Source: Methanoregula sp. UBA64
Lineage (GTDB): Archaea; Halobacteriota; Methanomicrobia; Methanomicrobiales; Methanospirillaceae
Direction of reading: 5' to 3'
NCBI RefSeq assembly: GCF_002502735.1
Contig: NZ_DAQC01000001.1
Coordinates: 1,123,212-1,187,211 of the forward strand
DNA length: 64,000 nt
Every line of letters starts with the position of its first letter. Positions within the stretch are counted from its first letter, which is position 1. The translations under genes were made by a program, and so were the position numbers. The notes under the pieces were generated by a model, which ran no database searches, was not told where the DNA came from, and was given only the letters and a program-made list of their open reading frames with translations. Shown here piece by piece: positions 17,030 through 25,397 of the stretch.

Positions 17030-17308
17030 TTAGTGTTCGACTGCGACCTGCTGTGTGGGGGCTGTTGCAGTCTCAGGAGAATAGTTCACCACATGCACCG
17101 GGTGGTGTCCTTCTATATGGGAAACGATCTCTTCGCCCAGTGTGAGAAGAGCATCCTTGTGGGCTTTCTTGTCCTTGTGAATGTGAACGGGAGATATTGC
17201 AAGTGCATCGTATCGTTCGGTATCGATCTCCTCGTTAGTCGTACTCTCGTAATACTTCCTGATGTGTACCATCAGCATATGCAGATGAAGCAACTCTTCC
17301 TTTTGCAC
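17030..17308 (-). CDS. UPF0058 family protein
   Basis: The 92-residue protein begins MQKEELLHLHMLMVHIRKY, diagnostic of UPF0058, a small archaeal family rich in histidines and of unknown function. His residues cluster again in SPVHIHKDKKAH and EGHHPVHV. It lies 5 nt upstream of elp3 on the same strand and is probably in its transcript. It is transcribed divergently from the ADP-ribosylglycohydrolase gene. Confidence 0.8.
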   Translation of the reverse strand: MQKEELLHLHMLMVHIRKYYESTTNEEIDTERYDALAISPVHIHKDKKAHKDALLTLGEEIVSHIEGHHPVHVVNYSPETATAPTQQVAVEH

Positions 17309-17364
17309 ACTATCGCCTTCTCTCTGAAAAAATACTTTTTCTGTGCGACAGATATACCTTACTG

Positions 17365-18264
17365 GTGAGATTTATAAGAAACATCCTTCACCCGAGGGGT
17401 ATGCTTGCGGGACTCGCAATTGGGGACGCGTTGGGTGCGCCCTTGGAGGGATCTGCCCGATATGAAGCGTGGCTGACAAACATGCGGCCCGGAGGGCGCC
17501 ATTCCCGGAATACCGGACAGTATACGGACGATACGCTCCAGGCCCTTGCGGTCGCGGAATCGCTCCTTGCCTGCAAGGGATTTGACGGATCCGACCTTAT
17601 TCTGCGGCTGCTTGAGGGATACCATGCACGGCCGGAATGGTACGGCCCGACATCCTCCGCATTCTTCGATCTGGTGGCCCGCGGCACCCTACCGCAGCAG
17701 GCCGCATGGCTCGTGCATAAGAAGAACGGGGGGAGCCGGAGCAACGGCAGCGTGATGCGGGGGTTCCCGCTCGGGATCTTTTACCCGGCCGACCGGGTGT
17801 ATGAGGTCAGTATTGCCTGTTCCCGGCTCACGCACTACGATCCGGTTGCCGCTGCCTGTTCCGCGTGGCTCACCGGGATGGCCGCCGATCTCTGCCGGGG
17901 CGCATCGCGGAAACAGGCGTTTGTCCGGGCCCGGGCCCGGTGCCGGGATCCCGAGGTCCTCGACCGGCTTGGGAGTTACGGGAGGTATGCACCGGACCCG
18001 TCGCTCGATGCCGTGCTCTGTTCCCATGCAGCGCTCTCCTGTTTCATGAACGCAGCGACCTTCGAGAATGCCGTGCTCGCGGCCGTGAATCTCGGCGGCG
18101 ATGCAGATACCGTGGGGGCCTGCTGCGGGGCGCTAGCCGGGGCATACTGGGGCCTTCCCGCAATTCCGGAGCGGTGGAGCCGGGTGCTCGAAGGATACGA
18201 CCGCGTGGTCCGGGTGGCCGGGGATCTGTGGGAGGCCCGGGCGGACCGGGCACCGGTAGCATAA
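17365..18264 (+). CDS. ADP-ribosylglycohydrolase family protein (DraG-like)
   Basis: The 299-residue protein has GMLAGLAIGDALGAPLEG at the N-terminus. The metal-binding YTDDT motif is at about 53-57, and GGDADTVGACCGALAGAYWG lies in the C-terminal third. These are the DraG-type Mg-binding motifs for removing ADP-ribose from proteins or small molecules. I use the GTG start at 17365 because it keeps the family's RG residues before the first helix; the ATG at 17401 is the alternative. No nitrogenase or DraT gene is nearby, so a role in nitrogenase control is not supported. Confidence 0.85.
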   Translation: MRFIRNILHPRGMLAGLAIGDALGAPLEGSARYEAWLTNMRPGGRHSRNTGQYTDDTLQALAVAESLLACKGFDGSDLILRLLEGYHARPEWYGPTSSAFFDLVARGTLPQQAAWLVHKKNGGSRSNGSVMRGFPLGIFYPADRVYEVSIACSRLTHYDPVAAACSAWLTGMAADLCRGASRKQAFVRARARCRDPEVLDRLGSYGRYAPDPSLDAVLCSHAALSCFMNAATFENAVLAAVNLGGDADTVGACCGALAGAYWGLPAIPERWSRVLEGYDRVVRVAGDLWEARADRAPVA

Positions 18265-18278
18265 ATACCAAAAATCTG

Positions 18279-18303
18279 CTAATTCTGCATCCGACCCCCT
18301 GCA
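18279..18303 (+). repeat. 25-nt repeat, copy A (direct)
   Basis: The unit begins CTAATT and ends ATCCGACCCCCTGCA. It matches copy B at 23 of 25 positions and the reverse complement of copy C at 23 of 25. It starts 14 nt after the ADP-ribosylglycohydrolase stop. Confidence 0.7.
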
Positions 18304-18437
18304 GGGCTTTCCCTTCGGGAGGGTCCATGACCCCCTGCCTAAAACACCGGATCGTTCCTGTTTTTACATCGGCAGATGTTCAGATCGAAAGAGCGCCGGC
18401 CCTGCAAAATGACCGGTCATGCGTGATCTTTTCAGCA

Positions 18438-18462
18438 CTAATTTTGTATCCGACCCCCTGCA
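18438..18462 (+). repeat. 25-nt repeat, copy B (direct)
   Basis: This is the same orientation as copy A. With copy C it forms a 25-bp imperfect inverted repeat bounding a 123-bp element (18438-18560) whose ends read CTAA and TTAG. Confidence 0.7.
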
Positions 18463-18535
18463 TGGGATCTGGAAAAAGGGGATAAAAACCAGCAATTCTC
18501 CGGTGAAGATTTTGCCTGAGTTCAGGAAAAACAGG

Positions 18536-18560
18536 TGCAGGGGGTCGGATGCATATTTAG
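18536..18560 (-). repeat. 25-nt repeat, copy C (inverted)
   Basis: Its reverse complement begins CTAAAT and ends ATCCGACCCCCTGCA. No transposase and no clear target duplication are present. Confidence 0.7.
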
Positions 18561-18663
18561 GATTCGTGCCTGAGGGTACCGGCATCTGCTTTTTTTGGCA
18601 ACCGTAACCGGTCCTGGCCCGCAGGGAACGCCCGCGATAAAAAAACGAAAAACAAAAAGAGTA

Positions 18664-19110
18664 TTACGCCGGCCGGACTTCGACCAGTTTTAGGGCCCGG
18701 CCCTTGCTGCAGATCTCGGATGCGTTCCCGAGCACGTCCCCGACCACGTACTTCTCGCCCTCGACAACGCCGTCGGGCCGGCAGAGGGGATAACTCCGGC
18801 AGTCCGTCTTGTTGCACGAGAACTCGATCTTGATCTTCGAATTGACAATCGCCTTGTCGGCGCTGATGAGCATGGAGACCGGCGCTTCGGTCACCTCGAC
18901 CGCGGTCGCCCCGTTGTAATGGACCGGGCATTCGTGGTGGGTGCTTCTTACCGAGACTACCCGGTAGCGGTGCCCCCGGTTAAGGTTGTGGCAGGCCTTT
19001 TTTACCTTGCAGGTCCCGCACTCGGAGGATTCCCCTTCGTAGATGAACTCGGTGCCGGGCTTTGCAAGAACGGTCCCGACGAGCGTCACTTTTGTTTTTA
19101 TTTCTGCCAT
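18664..19110 (-). CDS. UPF0179 family protein
   Basis: The protein is 148 residues when started at MAEIKTKVTLVG; the longer frame adds seven residues without support. It carries many cysteines in paired positions: C-x2-C-x4-C near residues 31-38, C near 60, and C-x4-C-x4-C near 101-112. This suggests a metal or Fe-S site and is characteristic of UPF0179, an archaeal family of unknown function. It lies 33 bp downstream of the egsA gene on the same strand. Confidence 0.8.
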   Translation of the reverse strand: MAEIKTKVTLVGTVLAKPGTEFIYEGESSECGTCKVKKACHNLNRGHRYRVVSVRSTHHECPVHYNGATAVEVTEAPVSMLISADKAIVNSKIKIEFSCNKTDCRSYPLCRPDGVVEGEKYVVGDVLGNASEICSKGRALKLVEVRPA

Positions 19111-19143
19111 ACCAAATCCCCTCCACTTCATAACCAGTCCGGC

Positions 19144-20223
19144 TCACTCGGAATAGAGCATCGAAACAAGGCGTTCTGCCGATTCCTTCGTGATGCCCGT
19201 ATCAAAGATCGTGAAGCGCTCCGGACGGATAGTCTTTGCCATCAGGAGCGCTTCGACCGCGACCGTGTCGCTTATCCCGAGATCGGCCGGGGTTGTCGGG
19301 GCTCCGATGGTCTTGAGCGAGGCACGGATCCCCCGCCAGTCGCCGCCGTGCAGGTACATCGAGATGATGGTGCCGATCCCGCAGCTCTCGCCGTGCAGGG
19401 CTTTTCCCGGGGCGATCCTGTCAAGCGCATGGGAGAACTTGTGCTCCCCCCCGCTCGCCGGGCGGGACGAGCCGGCGATACTCATCGCGACCCCGCTCGA
19501 CACGAGGGCCTTTGTCACGAACCATGCCGACTGCTCCTGGTGCGGCTTGATGAGGTCGGCGTTCTTTACCAGGATCTCGGCGGTCATCTTCGAGAGCGCA
19601 ATGGCGTACTCGCTCATCGGCTCGCCCTTGATCCGGTGGGCGAGCTCCCAGTCGAGGATCGCGGTATAATTGGAGATCACGTCCGCACACCCGGCCGCGA
19701 GGAGCCGGTGGGGGGCGGCTGCAATGATACCGGTATCGGCGATGATCGCAAGCGGCGGGTGGGCTTCTAAAGAGACATTGCCCTCGCTTGTCGGGACCGA
19801 GGCCCGGGCCGAGGCGATCCCGTCGTGGGATGCTGCGGTCGGGACTGATACGAACTGCCGGTCGAGGTTATAGGAGACGATCTTTGCGGTATCGATCACC
19901 CGGCCGCCCCCGACGCCGACCACGAAATCAACGCCCTGTGCTGCCTGCTCGGCCTCTTTGATGATAGCCGGGCTGATCTCCTCGGAAATGAATACCTGCA
20001 CTGTACCTGAGCGGGAAAGGTACTCCTGCACGGTCTTTCCCGCCCGGTCCATTGTGCTCTTCCCGGAGATCAGAAGCGATGATGTGCCCAGTTTTAAGTC
20101 TTCACAGACCGGGACGATCTGGCCCAGCACATCGTGGCCTATTACCACATCCCGGGGTAACTGCATCCACTTGGACTTGTCAAAGACCTTCTCTTTGAGT
20201 ACTTTTATTGCATCTGGGCTCAT
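19144..20223 (-). CDS. egsA: sn-glycerol-1-phosphate dehydrogenase
   Basis: The 359-residue enzyme reduces dihydroxyacetone phosphate to sn-glycerol-1-phosphate, the stereochemical starting point of archaeal lipids. Visible features are the NAD(P)-binding GVGGGRVIDTAK block, TAASHDGIASARAS, the metal-site histidines in GGEHKFSHALD and LHGESCGIG, and the general iron-alcohol-dehydrogenase layout. The start codon lies only 11 bp from the start of the divergent DUF63 gene, so its promoter must sit within that gene's first codons. Confidence 0.95.
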   Translation of the reverse strand: MSPDAIKVLKEKVFDKSKWMQLPRDVVIGHDVLGQIVPVCEDLKLGTSSLLISGKSTMDRAGKTVQEYLSRSGTVQVFISEEISPAIIKEAEQAAQGVDFVVGVGGGRVIDTAKIVSYNLDRQFVSVPTAASHDGIASARASVPTSEGNVSLEAHPPLAIIADTGIIAAAPHRLLAAGCADVISNYTAILDWELAHRIKGEPMSEYAIALSKMTAEILVKNADLIKPHQEQSAWFVTKALVSSGVAMSIAGSSRPASGGEHKFSHALDRIAPGKALHGESCGIGTIISMYLHGGDWRGIRASLKTIGAPTTPADLGISDTVAVEALLMAKTIRPERFTIFDTGITKESAERLVSMLYSE

Positions 20224-20234
20224 CCGGATTATGA

Positions 20235-21101
20235 ATGATTAGTGATTTCCTATACAAATATTACATCGATCCCGTCAAGTACGGCGAGCCCTATAATATT
20301 GTCGAGACGCTCACCTACGCAATCATTCTTATTATCGGCGTGTATTTGTTGTATCGCTGGTTCTCAAATTCAACGTGGTTGGCCGAACGGGGCATAAAAC
20401 TCGATGCCGCGTTTATCCTCGCCACCCTTCCCTATGTGGTCCTGGGGGGAGTGTTACGAGTCGTGCAGGATGCCGGGATGGTCACCGGCGACTGGCAGTA
20501 CCTGATCGTCACCCCGCCGATCTACTTCCTGCTCTTCTTCTTTGTCCTTGCCATGATCTTTGTCGGCGGGACGCTCAGGAAAAACGGCATGATCCAGAAC
20601 TTTTTGTCGTTCTATGCGCTTGCCGGCTGCATGGCAGTTCTCGTGGTCTCGCTCATCCTCCTCTCCTGGGGGATGGTGCACAGCCATGTCGACCTCTTCA
20701 TCCTTGCGATCATCCCGCTCATGGCCCTCGTTACCGGCGGACTGGTCTGGGCCTGTATGCGCTACGTCCTGAAATGGGAGTACGTGAACGACCCGCTCTA
20801 CATAGCGCTGATCTTCGGGCAGATGCTCGATGCAAGCGCCACGAGTTACGGCCTCACCTTCCACCCGGCGGTACACTATATCGAGCAGCACGTGGTCGGC
20901 TCCAATCTCATCGAGATGACCGGGACAGCCTTTGTGATGTTCCCCTTAAAACTCGTGGTGCTCTTCCCGGCGATCTATATTATGCAGTTATACCGGAAAG
21001 AGGCAAACCAGGCGTTCTGGCACCTCGTGCTCCTCGCAATGATCGTGGTCGGGCTCGCACCGGGTATCCGGGACATGGTCCGGATGGTCCTCTATGTCTG
21101 A
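20235..21101 (+). CDS. DUF63 family integral membrane protein
   Basis: The 288-residue protein has about eight hydrophobic segments. It starts MISDFLYKYYIDPVKYGEPYN, the family's usual opening before the first membrane span. Charged membrane-edge residues occur around YVVLGGVLRVVQDAGM and LDASATSYGL. DUF63 is conserved across euryarchaea; its role is unknown. It overlaps the next gene (SpoIIM-like) by 8 bp and is divergent from egsA. Confidence 0.85.
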   Translation: MISDFLYKYYIDPVKYGEPYNIVETLTYAIILIIGVYLLYRWFSNSTWLAERGIKLDAAFILATLPYVVLGGVLRVVQDAGMVTGDWQYLIVTPPIYFLLFFFVLAMIFVGGTLRKNGMIQNFLSFYALAGCMAVLVVSLILLSWGMVHSHVDLFILAIIPLMALVTGGLVWACMRYVLKWEYVNDPLYIALIFGQMLDASATSYGLTFHPAVHYIEQHVVGSNLIEMTGTAFVMFPLKLVVLFPAIYIMQLYRKEANQAFWHLVLLAMIVVGLAPGIRDMVRMVLYV

Positions 21102-21687
21102 TCCCAGCGAGGCACCGACCCTCCCGTCATTTCCTTTTAAAAATGCCCTTGTGGTTACGGCCCTCATTTTTATCGTGGCAATACTTGCCGGCTGGGTGGG
21201 GACGGCCCATACGCCGGCTATCGGCGAGCAGCTCATGGCGCTTTTCCAGAAAGAGGTAGCCGGCCAGATCACGATGGGGGATCCCGCCGACATGTGCGCG
21301 AAGCTCCTTGCAAACAACCTCGAAGCCTGCATCATGCTCTTTCTGGGCGGGGCATCGTTTGGGATCCTCACCCTCTTTATCCTGGGCGTGAACGGGATCG
21401 TGATAGGTTCGGTTACCGAGATCGTCAGCCAGGGCCATTCGGCGGCATTCATTGCCGCAGCCCTGCTGCCCCACGGGATCTTCGAGATCCCGGCGTTCAT
21501 CATTGCCGGGGCGCTCGGGGTCTGTATGGCGCAGTCGCTTATTGCTGAATGGTACGGTGCGGGCGATACGGGCGAAGATGCCAAACGATATGCCCGGCTC
21601 TTCCTCCTGTACGTGCTCCCGCTGATTTGCGTCGCCGCCTTTGTCGAGGCTTTTATTACGCCGGCAGTCATACAATTGGTAGCTTAA
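21094..21687 (+). CDS. Stage II sporulation protein M-like (SpoIIM/DUF95) membrane protein
   Basis: The 197-residue protein has about five membrane spans. It contains the family's central NNLEACIMLFLGGASFGI and PHGIFEIPAFIIAGALG stretches. In archaea such proteins have no link to sporulation, and their role is unknown. It is coupled to DUF63 (8-bp overlap) and lies just before proS. Confidence 0.85.
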   Translation: MSDPSEAPTLPSFPFKNALVVTALIFIVAILAGWVGTAHTPAIGEQLMALFQKEVAGQITMGDPADMCAKLLANNLEACIMLFLGGASFGILTLFILGVNGIVIGSVTEIVSQGHSAAFIAAALLPHGIFEIPAFIIAGALGVCMAQSLIAEWYGAGDTGEDAKRYARLFLLYVLPLICVAAFVEAFITPAVIQLVA

Positions 21688-21702
21688 TACCCGAGGCTGT
21701 AC

Positions 21703-23139
21703 ATGGAGGAGGACACAGGCGCCCTGCCCAAGAAGCAGGAATTTTCCGAATGGTATAACGAACTTCTGTGGCGTGCGGAGATCATGGATGTCCGCTACCC
21801 GGTAAAAGGGCTCTATGTCTGGTTCCCGTACGGGTTTGCGATCCGCCGGTTCGTGTACGACCGCCTGCGGCTGCTGCTCGACCGCGACCATAAGGAGGCC
21901 CTCTTCCCGCTGCTCATCCCCGAGCAGGAGTTCATGAAAGAGGCCGAGCACATCAAGGGTTTCGAGGAGGAGGTCTACTGGGTGACCCATGGGGGCACGA
22001 CACCCCTTGACGTGAAGCTCGCACTGCGGCCCACGAGCGAGACGGCGATCTACCCGATGTTTGCGCTCTGGGTCCGCTCCCATGCCGATCTTCCGTTAAA
22101 GATCTACCAGATCGTCAACACTTTCCGGTACGAGACCAAGCAGACCCGACCGATGATCCGGGCCCGCGAGATCACCTCGTTCATGGAGTCCCACACGGTT
22201 CACGCTACCTGGGACGATGCACAAGCGCAGGTGGAGTCCGAGATCGCGCTCTCACTGGAGTTCTATAACAGTCTCTGCATCCCGATCATTATCTCGAAGC
22301 GCCCCGACTGGGACAAGTTCCCGGGCGCCGACTACACAATCGCGATCGATACGATCATGCCAAACGGCAGGACCCTCCAGATCGGGACCGTGCACCATCT
22401 CGGCGACCACTTCTCGAAGACCTTTTCGATCCAGTATGAAGATAAAGACGGAAACCAGCAGATCGCCTACCAGACTTGCTATGGGATTTCGGAGCGCTCA
22501 ATTGCAGCGCTCATCTCCGTCCACGGGGACGACAAGGGCCTGATCCTTCCCCCGGCGGTCGCCACGCTCCAGGCGGTGATCGTCCCGATTACCATCGGGA
22601 AACGCCGCGACGATGTACTGGCAGCCGCGGAAAAACTCAAAAAAGATCTCGAAGCTGCGGGATTCCGGGTGAACCTCGATGCCCGGGACATGCGGCCCGG
22701 TGCAAAGTATTACTGGTGGGAACTCCGGGGAGTACCCCTCCGGCTCGAACTGGGGCCAAGAGACCTCGATGCCGGTACAGCGCTCGCGGTCAAGAGAACG
22801 GGAGAGAAAACCACCATATGCCTCGCAAATGCGGCCGAAGATACCACCCGGGTCCTTGCCGAGGTTGCCGATGCACTCCGGGCAAAGGCGGAAGACGGTA
22901 TGAAAACGCACCTGTGCAGTGTTGCCTCGATGGAGCAGCTCAACGGGGCGCTCAACGATGGAAAGGTTGCGGTTGTCCACTGGTGCCAGGACCGGGCCTG
23001 CGGGGATAAGATCGAGGAGCAGGCGAACTCGAGCATCCTCGGGACGAACGTGCGTTCACCCTATGTCAGCGAGAGCGACGGCCCGTGCATCATCTGCGGG
23101 AAGCCGGGCAAGGCAACGCTCGTTGGCCGGACATACTGA
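21703..23139 (+). CDS. proS: Proline--tRNA ligase (archaeal/eukaryal type)
   Basis: The 478-residue class II synthetase has motif 2 around VNTFRYETKQTRPMIRAREI and motif 3 as the class II C-terminal block. An anticodon-binding domain follows (about 285-385). The C-terminal zinc-type domain has Cys residues in HWCQDRACG and CIICGKPG, and ends in Tyr. This layout, lacking the bacterial insertion domain, is the archaeal type. It follows the SpoIIM-like gene by 15 bp with a GAGG site. The cognate tRNA-Pro (GGG) is at 853. Confidence 0.96.
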   Translation: MEEDTGALPKKQEFSEWYNELLWRAEIMDVRYPVKGLYVWFPYGFAIRRFVYDRLRLLLDRDHKEALFPLLIPEQEFMKEAEHIKGFEEEVYWVTHGGTTPLDVKLALRPTSETAIYPMFALWVRSHADLPLKIYQIVNTFRYETKQTRPMIRAREITSFMESHTVHATWDDAQAQVESEIALSLEFYNSLCIPIIISKRPDWDKFPGADYTIAIDTIMPNGRTLQIGTVHHLGDHFSKTFSIQYEDKDGNQQIAYQTCYGISERSIAALISVHGDDKGLILPPAVATLQAVIVPITIGKRRDDVLAAAEKLKKDLEAAGFRVNLDARDMRPGAKYYWWELRGVPLRLELGPRDLDAGTALAVKRTGEKTTICLANAAEDTTRVLAEVADALRAKAEDGMKTHLCSVASMEQLNGALNDGKVAVVHWCQDRACGDKIEEQANSSILGTNVRSPYVSESDGPCIICGKPGKATLVGRTY

Positions 23140-23353
23140 CGGGCCCGCCGGAAAACCGTTTCGAGTGGCCAAATCCCCCTTTTTTCCTGCCGATTCCTGT
23201 AAACCCCCCCATTAAGAGGCGATGGGCAGGTGTTTTGGATACCGTGTACGTTTCCGGACCCGGGCCAGCGTTACAGTTATGAGTGAATACTACTCCCTAT
23301 TAACTTAAGAGCGCAAAAACAGAGGTACTATTCAGTATCCTATCCCCGAAGCG

Positions 23354-24319
23354 ATGTCTATGAAACTTCCTGCCTTCATTCTCCTTGCCATTCTTCTCGC
23401 AGCCTGCGTAAGCCTGCCGGCTTCTGCCGGCATTACTGCGGCAACCAGCGGGCCGCAGACTATCGTGAAGGCCGATACCGTCACCATCAGCGGGACGGGC
23501 GCAGAGAACGGGACGATGGCACTCTGGATCGTTGGCAGGAATTATTTTAACCTCCTCACCGCCACGCCCGATAAACAGGGCAATTATGTTTTCACGGTAA
23601 AACCCGAAGAGACCAGCCGGTTCTCCAGCGGCGAGTACGCGCTCATCATCCAGGACCCGGGGGCGGACAAGGCACTGGGGATCGCGCCCCTGCTCTGGAG
23701 CGACGGGATCCGCATCGCCGACCAGGGGAAAGTGATCGCAAATATCGGCGATAAATCATCATTCAGGGCGGATGTAACCCCGGTTGCCGCCACCATCCTC
23801 AACAGTTCTTCCCTCTCGGGTACCGACGATATTTTTACTCCCCGGTACTTCTATGTGGAAGAGCCTTCCGTGAGGTTTACCCGGGCCGGCGATAACGCAA
23901 AACTGCCGGACCAGGCCACCGGTGAAGCCATTCTTATTACCGGCACTACCAATATGGGAGCAGAAAACGTTCTCACGGTAGAGATCCGGAACGCAACGGA
24001 CCGGTCGCTCGTTACTTCACGGAGCATCCCGGTCGTGAAAGGCACCAATACCAACCAGTGGACCTATTCGCTTGACGCACCCGGCATGCCGGCCGGAGAA
24101 TATGTCGTAACGGTAGGACAGCAGAAATATTCCACGATAGGGAGATCGTCCGCCCTGCTTTCCATTCTCGAATACCGGCTTGCCGGAACTCCTGATGTTC
24201 CCCTCCTGCCGGCGATACCGGCAACCGGGGATCTCTACAGTCTTATCCTTCCCCTCATCATCAGCTTCGCGGCACTGGTGATTATCGGGATTATCATGAT
24301 CGTATCCCTGCGAAAATAA
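23354..24319 (+). CDS. Secreted/membrane-anchored surface protein (DUF3821-like)
   Basis: The 321-residue protein has a signal peptide (about 1-25, ending LPASAG). A large beta-rich exterior domain follows, with repeated strands such as TVTISGTGAENGTMALWIVG, and then a C-terminal membrane span (about 295-318) with a short positive tail. The layout and the GRNYF/Y motif resemble DUF3821 proteins common in Methanomicrobiales, for which no function is known. It has its own promoter region and is not in an operon. Confidence 0.65.
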   Translation: MSMKLPAFILLAILLAACVSLPASAGITAATSGPQTIVKADTVTISGTGAENGTMALWIVGRNYFNLLTATPDKQGNYVFTVKPEETSRFSSGEYALIIQDPGADKALGIAPLLWSDGIRIADQGKVIANIGDKSSFRADVTPVAATILNSSSLSGTDDIFTPRYFYVEEPSVRFTRAGDNAKLPDQATGEAILITGTTNMGAENVLTVEIRNATDRSLVTSRSIPVVKGTNTNQWTYSLDAPGMPAGEYVVTVGQQKYSTIGRSSALLSILEYRLAGTPDVPLLPAIPATGDLYSLILPLIISFAALVIIGIIMIVSLRK

Positions 24320-24436
24320 GAGGCAGGATACAATCGGAGACTCTTTTTATTCCATTCCGTGGGATTATGGAGTGCCAGGAAAGAAAAAATCCGGTCTGGA
24401 TCCTGAATTTAAGATAAAATAAAAAGGAAAAAAGAT

Positions 24437-24892
24437 TCAGCACCGGTCGCAGAGGTACTGGATCTGGACCGCTGTGTGACGCATATCGCCGCAGATCTGC
24501 TTCTTCCCGCCGAAGACAAAATGGCGGTGGCATTTGGCGCAGCGCTTGGGCCGGATCCGGTCCAGCACTCCCATCGGCATTTCAAGGGAAAACTCGGTCT
24601 TGGTCCATTCCTCGGCAGGTTTGTCCGCATTCTGCTCGTAGCTTGTGACAAACTCCATGATCTGGGAGGGCGGGACACCGAGATCGACGAATTTTTTGAA
24701 CACGAAATAATTGAAGATCAGCCACGAGAGGTCGGACCGGTCGAGGATCCCCTCGTACTCGCCCACCTCTTCGTCAAACTCCTCAAGCGAGCACCCGCAC
24801 AGCGGGCATTTCCCGCCGACAAGCTCGTCAAGGAAGACCTCTTCCTGACAGCCGGGGCAGGTTGTGTGCGGTGCGTGCATCCGTGATGACAT
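24437..24892 (-). CDS. Zinc-ribbon protein of unknown function
   Basis: The protein is 151 residues from MSSRMHAPHTTCPGC. A GGAGAT site sits just before this ATG, so the longer frame from 24937 is rejected. There are four C-x2-C pairs: CPGC and CPLC in the first 40 residues, and CAKC and CDRC in the last 40. They frame an acidic, mostly helical middle. This suggests two zinc ribbons, one at each end. I do not recognise the family; nucleic-acid or protein binding is plausible. Confidence 0.6.
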   Translation of the reverse strand: MSSRMHAPHTTCPGCQEEVFLDELVGGKCPLCGCSLEEFDEEVGEYEGILDRSDLSWLIFNYFVFKKFVDLGVPPSQIMEFVTSYEQNADKPAEEWTKTEFSLEMPMGVLDRIRPKRCAKCHRHFVFGGKKQICGDMRHTAVQIQYLCDRC

Positions 24893-25083
24893 GGGTATCT
24901 CCGTATTCGGGTTTATCGGGTATTTTTTTTGCTGCATATGGTGCAGGACCGTCAGTAAATGACGGTAATTTTTCTCATCTGCTCTGGATTATCTATGAGC
25001 CGGGTGGGCAGATATAGGTATCATCCGTGCATACCATGCCCGATAATACGTTTGTGGTTTAGGGGTATTCCCGGTGCCGGTTT

Positions 25084-25392
25084 TCAGCTGGCTTCGGGCT
25101 CGGGGGGCTCCATGACGAGCGTGCCGAAGATCACTTTCTCCAGTACCTGGGCTACGTACCGGATATGCATTGCCTTTTCCATGTCCTCGTTCCGGTGGAC
25201 ATCGGCATAGAGCTGGAGCCGCAGGAGGGCGAACCGGAACCGGTCAAGAGTCTCGTCGTCCAGTTTCATGGCATCCCGGTAGATCGGTTCGAGGAGGTCG
25301 GGGAATGCCTGCGGCTGTTCGAGGCAGGCGATCACCGGTTCATAGAGGGGAAGGGGTTCGGATTTCCCGCACAGGATCCGCTGGTAGTCCAT
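25084..25392 (-). CDS. Small conserved-looking protein downstream of mrp
   Basis: The 102-residue protein is predicted mostly helical and has no cysteine cluster beyond Cys8 and Cys23. It follows the Mrp/NBP35 ATPase gene by 5 bp and is almost certainly co-transcribed and co-translated with it. I do not recognise it. By position it may assist the Fe-S carrier ATPase, but the sequence does not show this. Confidence 0.6.
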   Translation of the reverse strand: MDYQRILCGKSEPLPLYEPVIACLEQPQAFPDLLEPIYRDAMKLDDETLDRFRFALLRLQLYADVHRNEDMEKAMHIRYVAQVLEKVIFGTLVMEPPEPEAS

Positions 25393-25397
25393 GTCGC

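Larger units (their letters stand above)
18265..18663. other. Intergenic region made largely of repeats
   Basis: This gap of about 400 bp lies between the ADP-ribosylglycohydrolase and UPF0179 genes, which converge. It contains the three 25-nt repeats, a further TGACCCCCTGC fragment at 18328-18338 and A/T-runs at the right end. There is no credible open reading frame. Confidence 0.55.

Noticed and set aside
17365..18264. Nitrogenase control by the DraG-like protein
   Set aside because: No DraT or nitrogenase gene in the window; the family has wider roles.
18279..18560. CRISPR array at 18.3 kb
   Set aside because: Only three repeats, one inverted, with unequal spacers and no cas genes.
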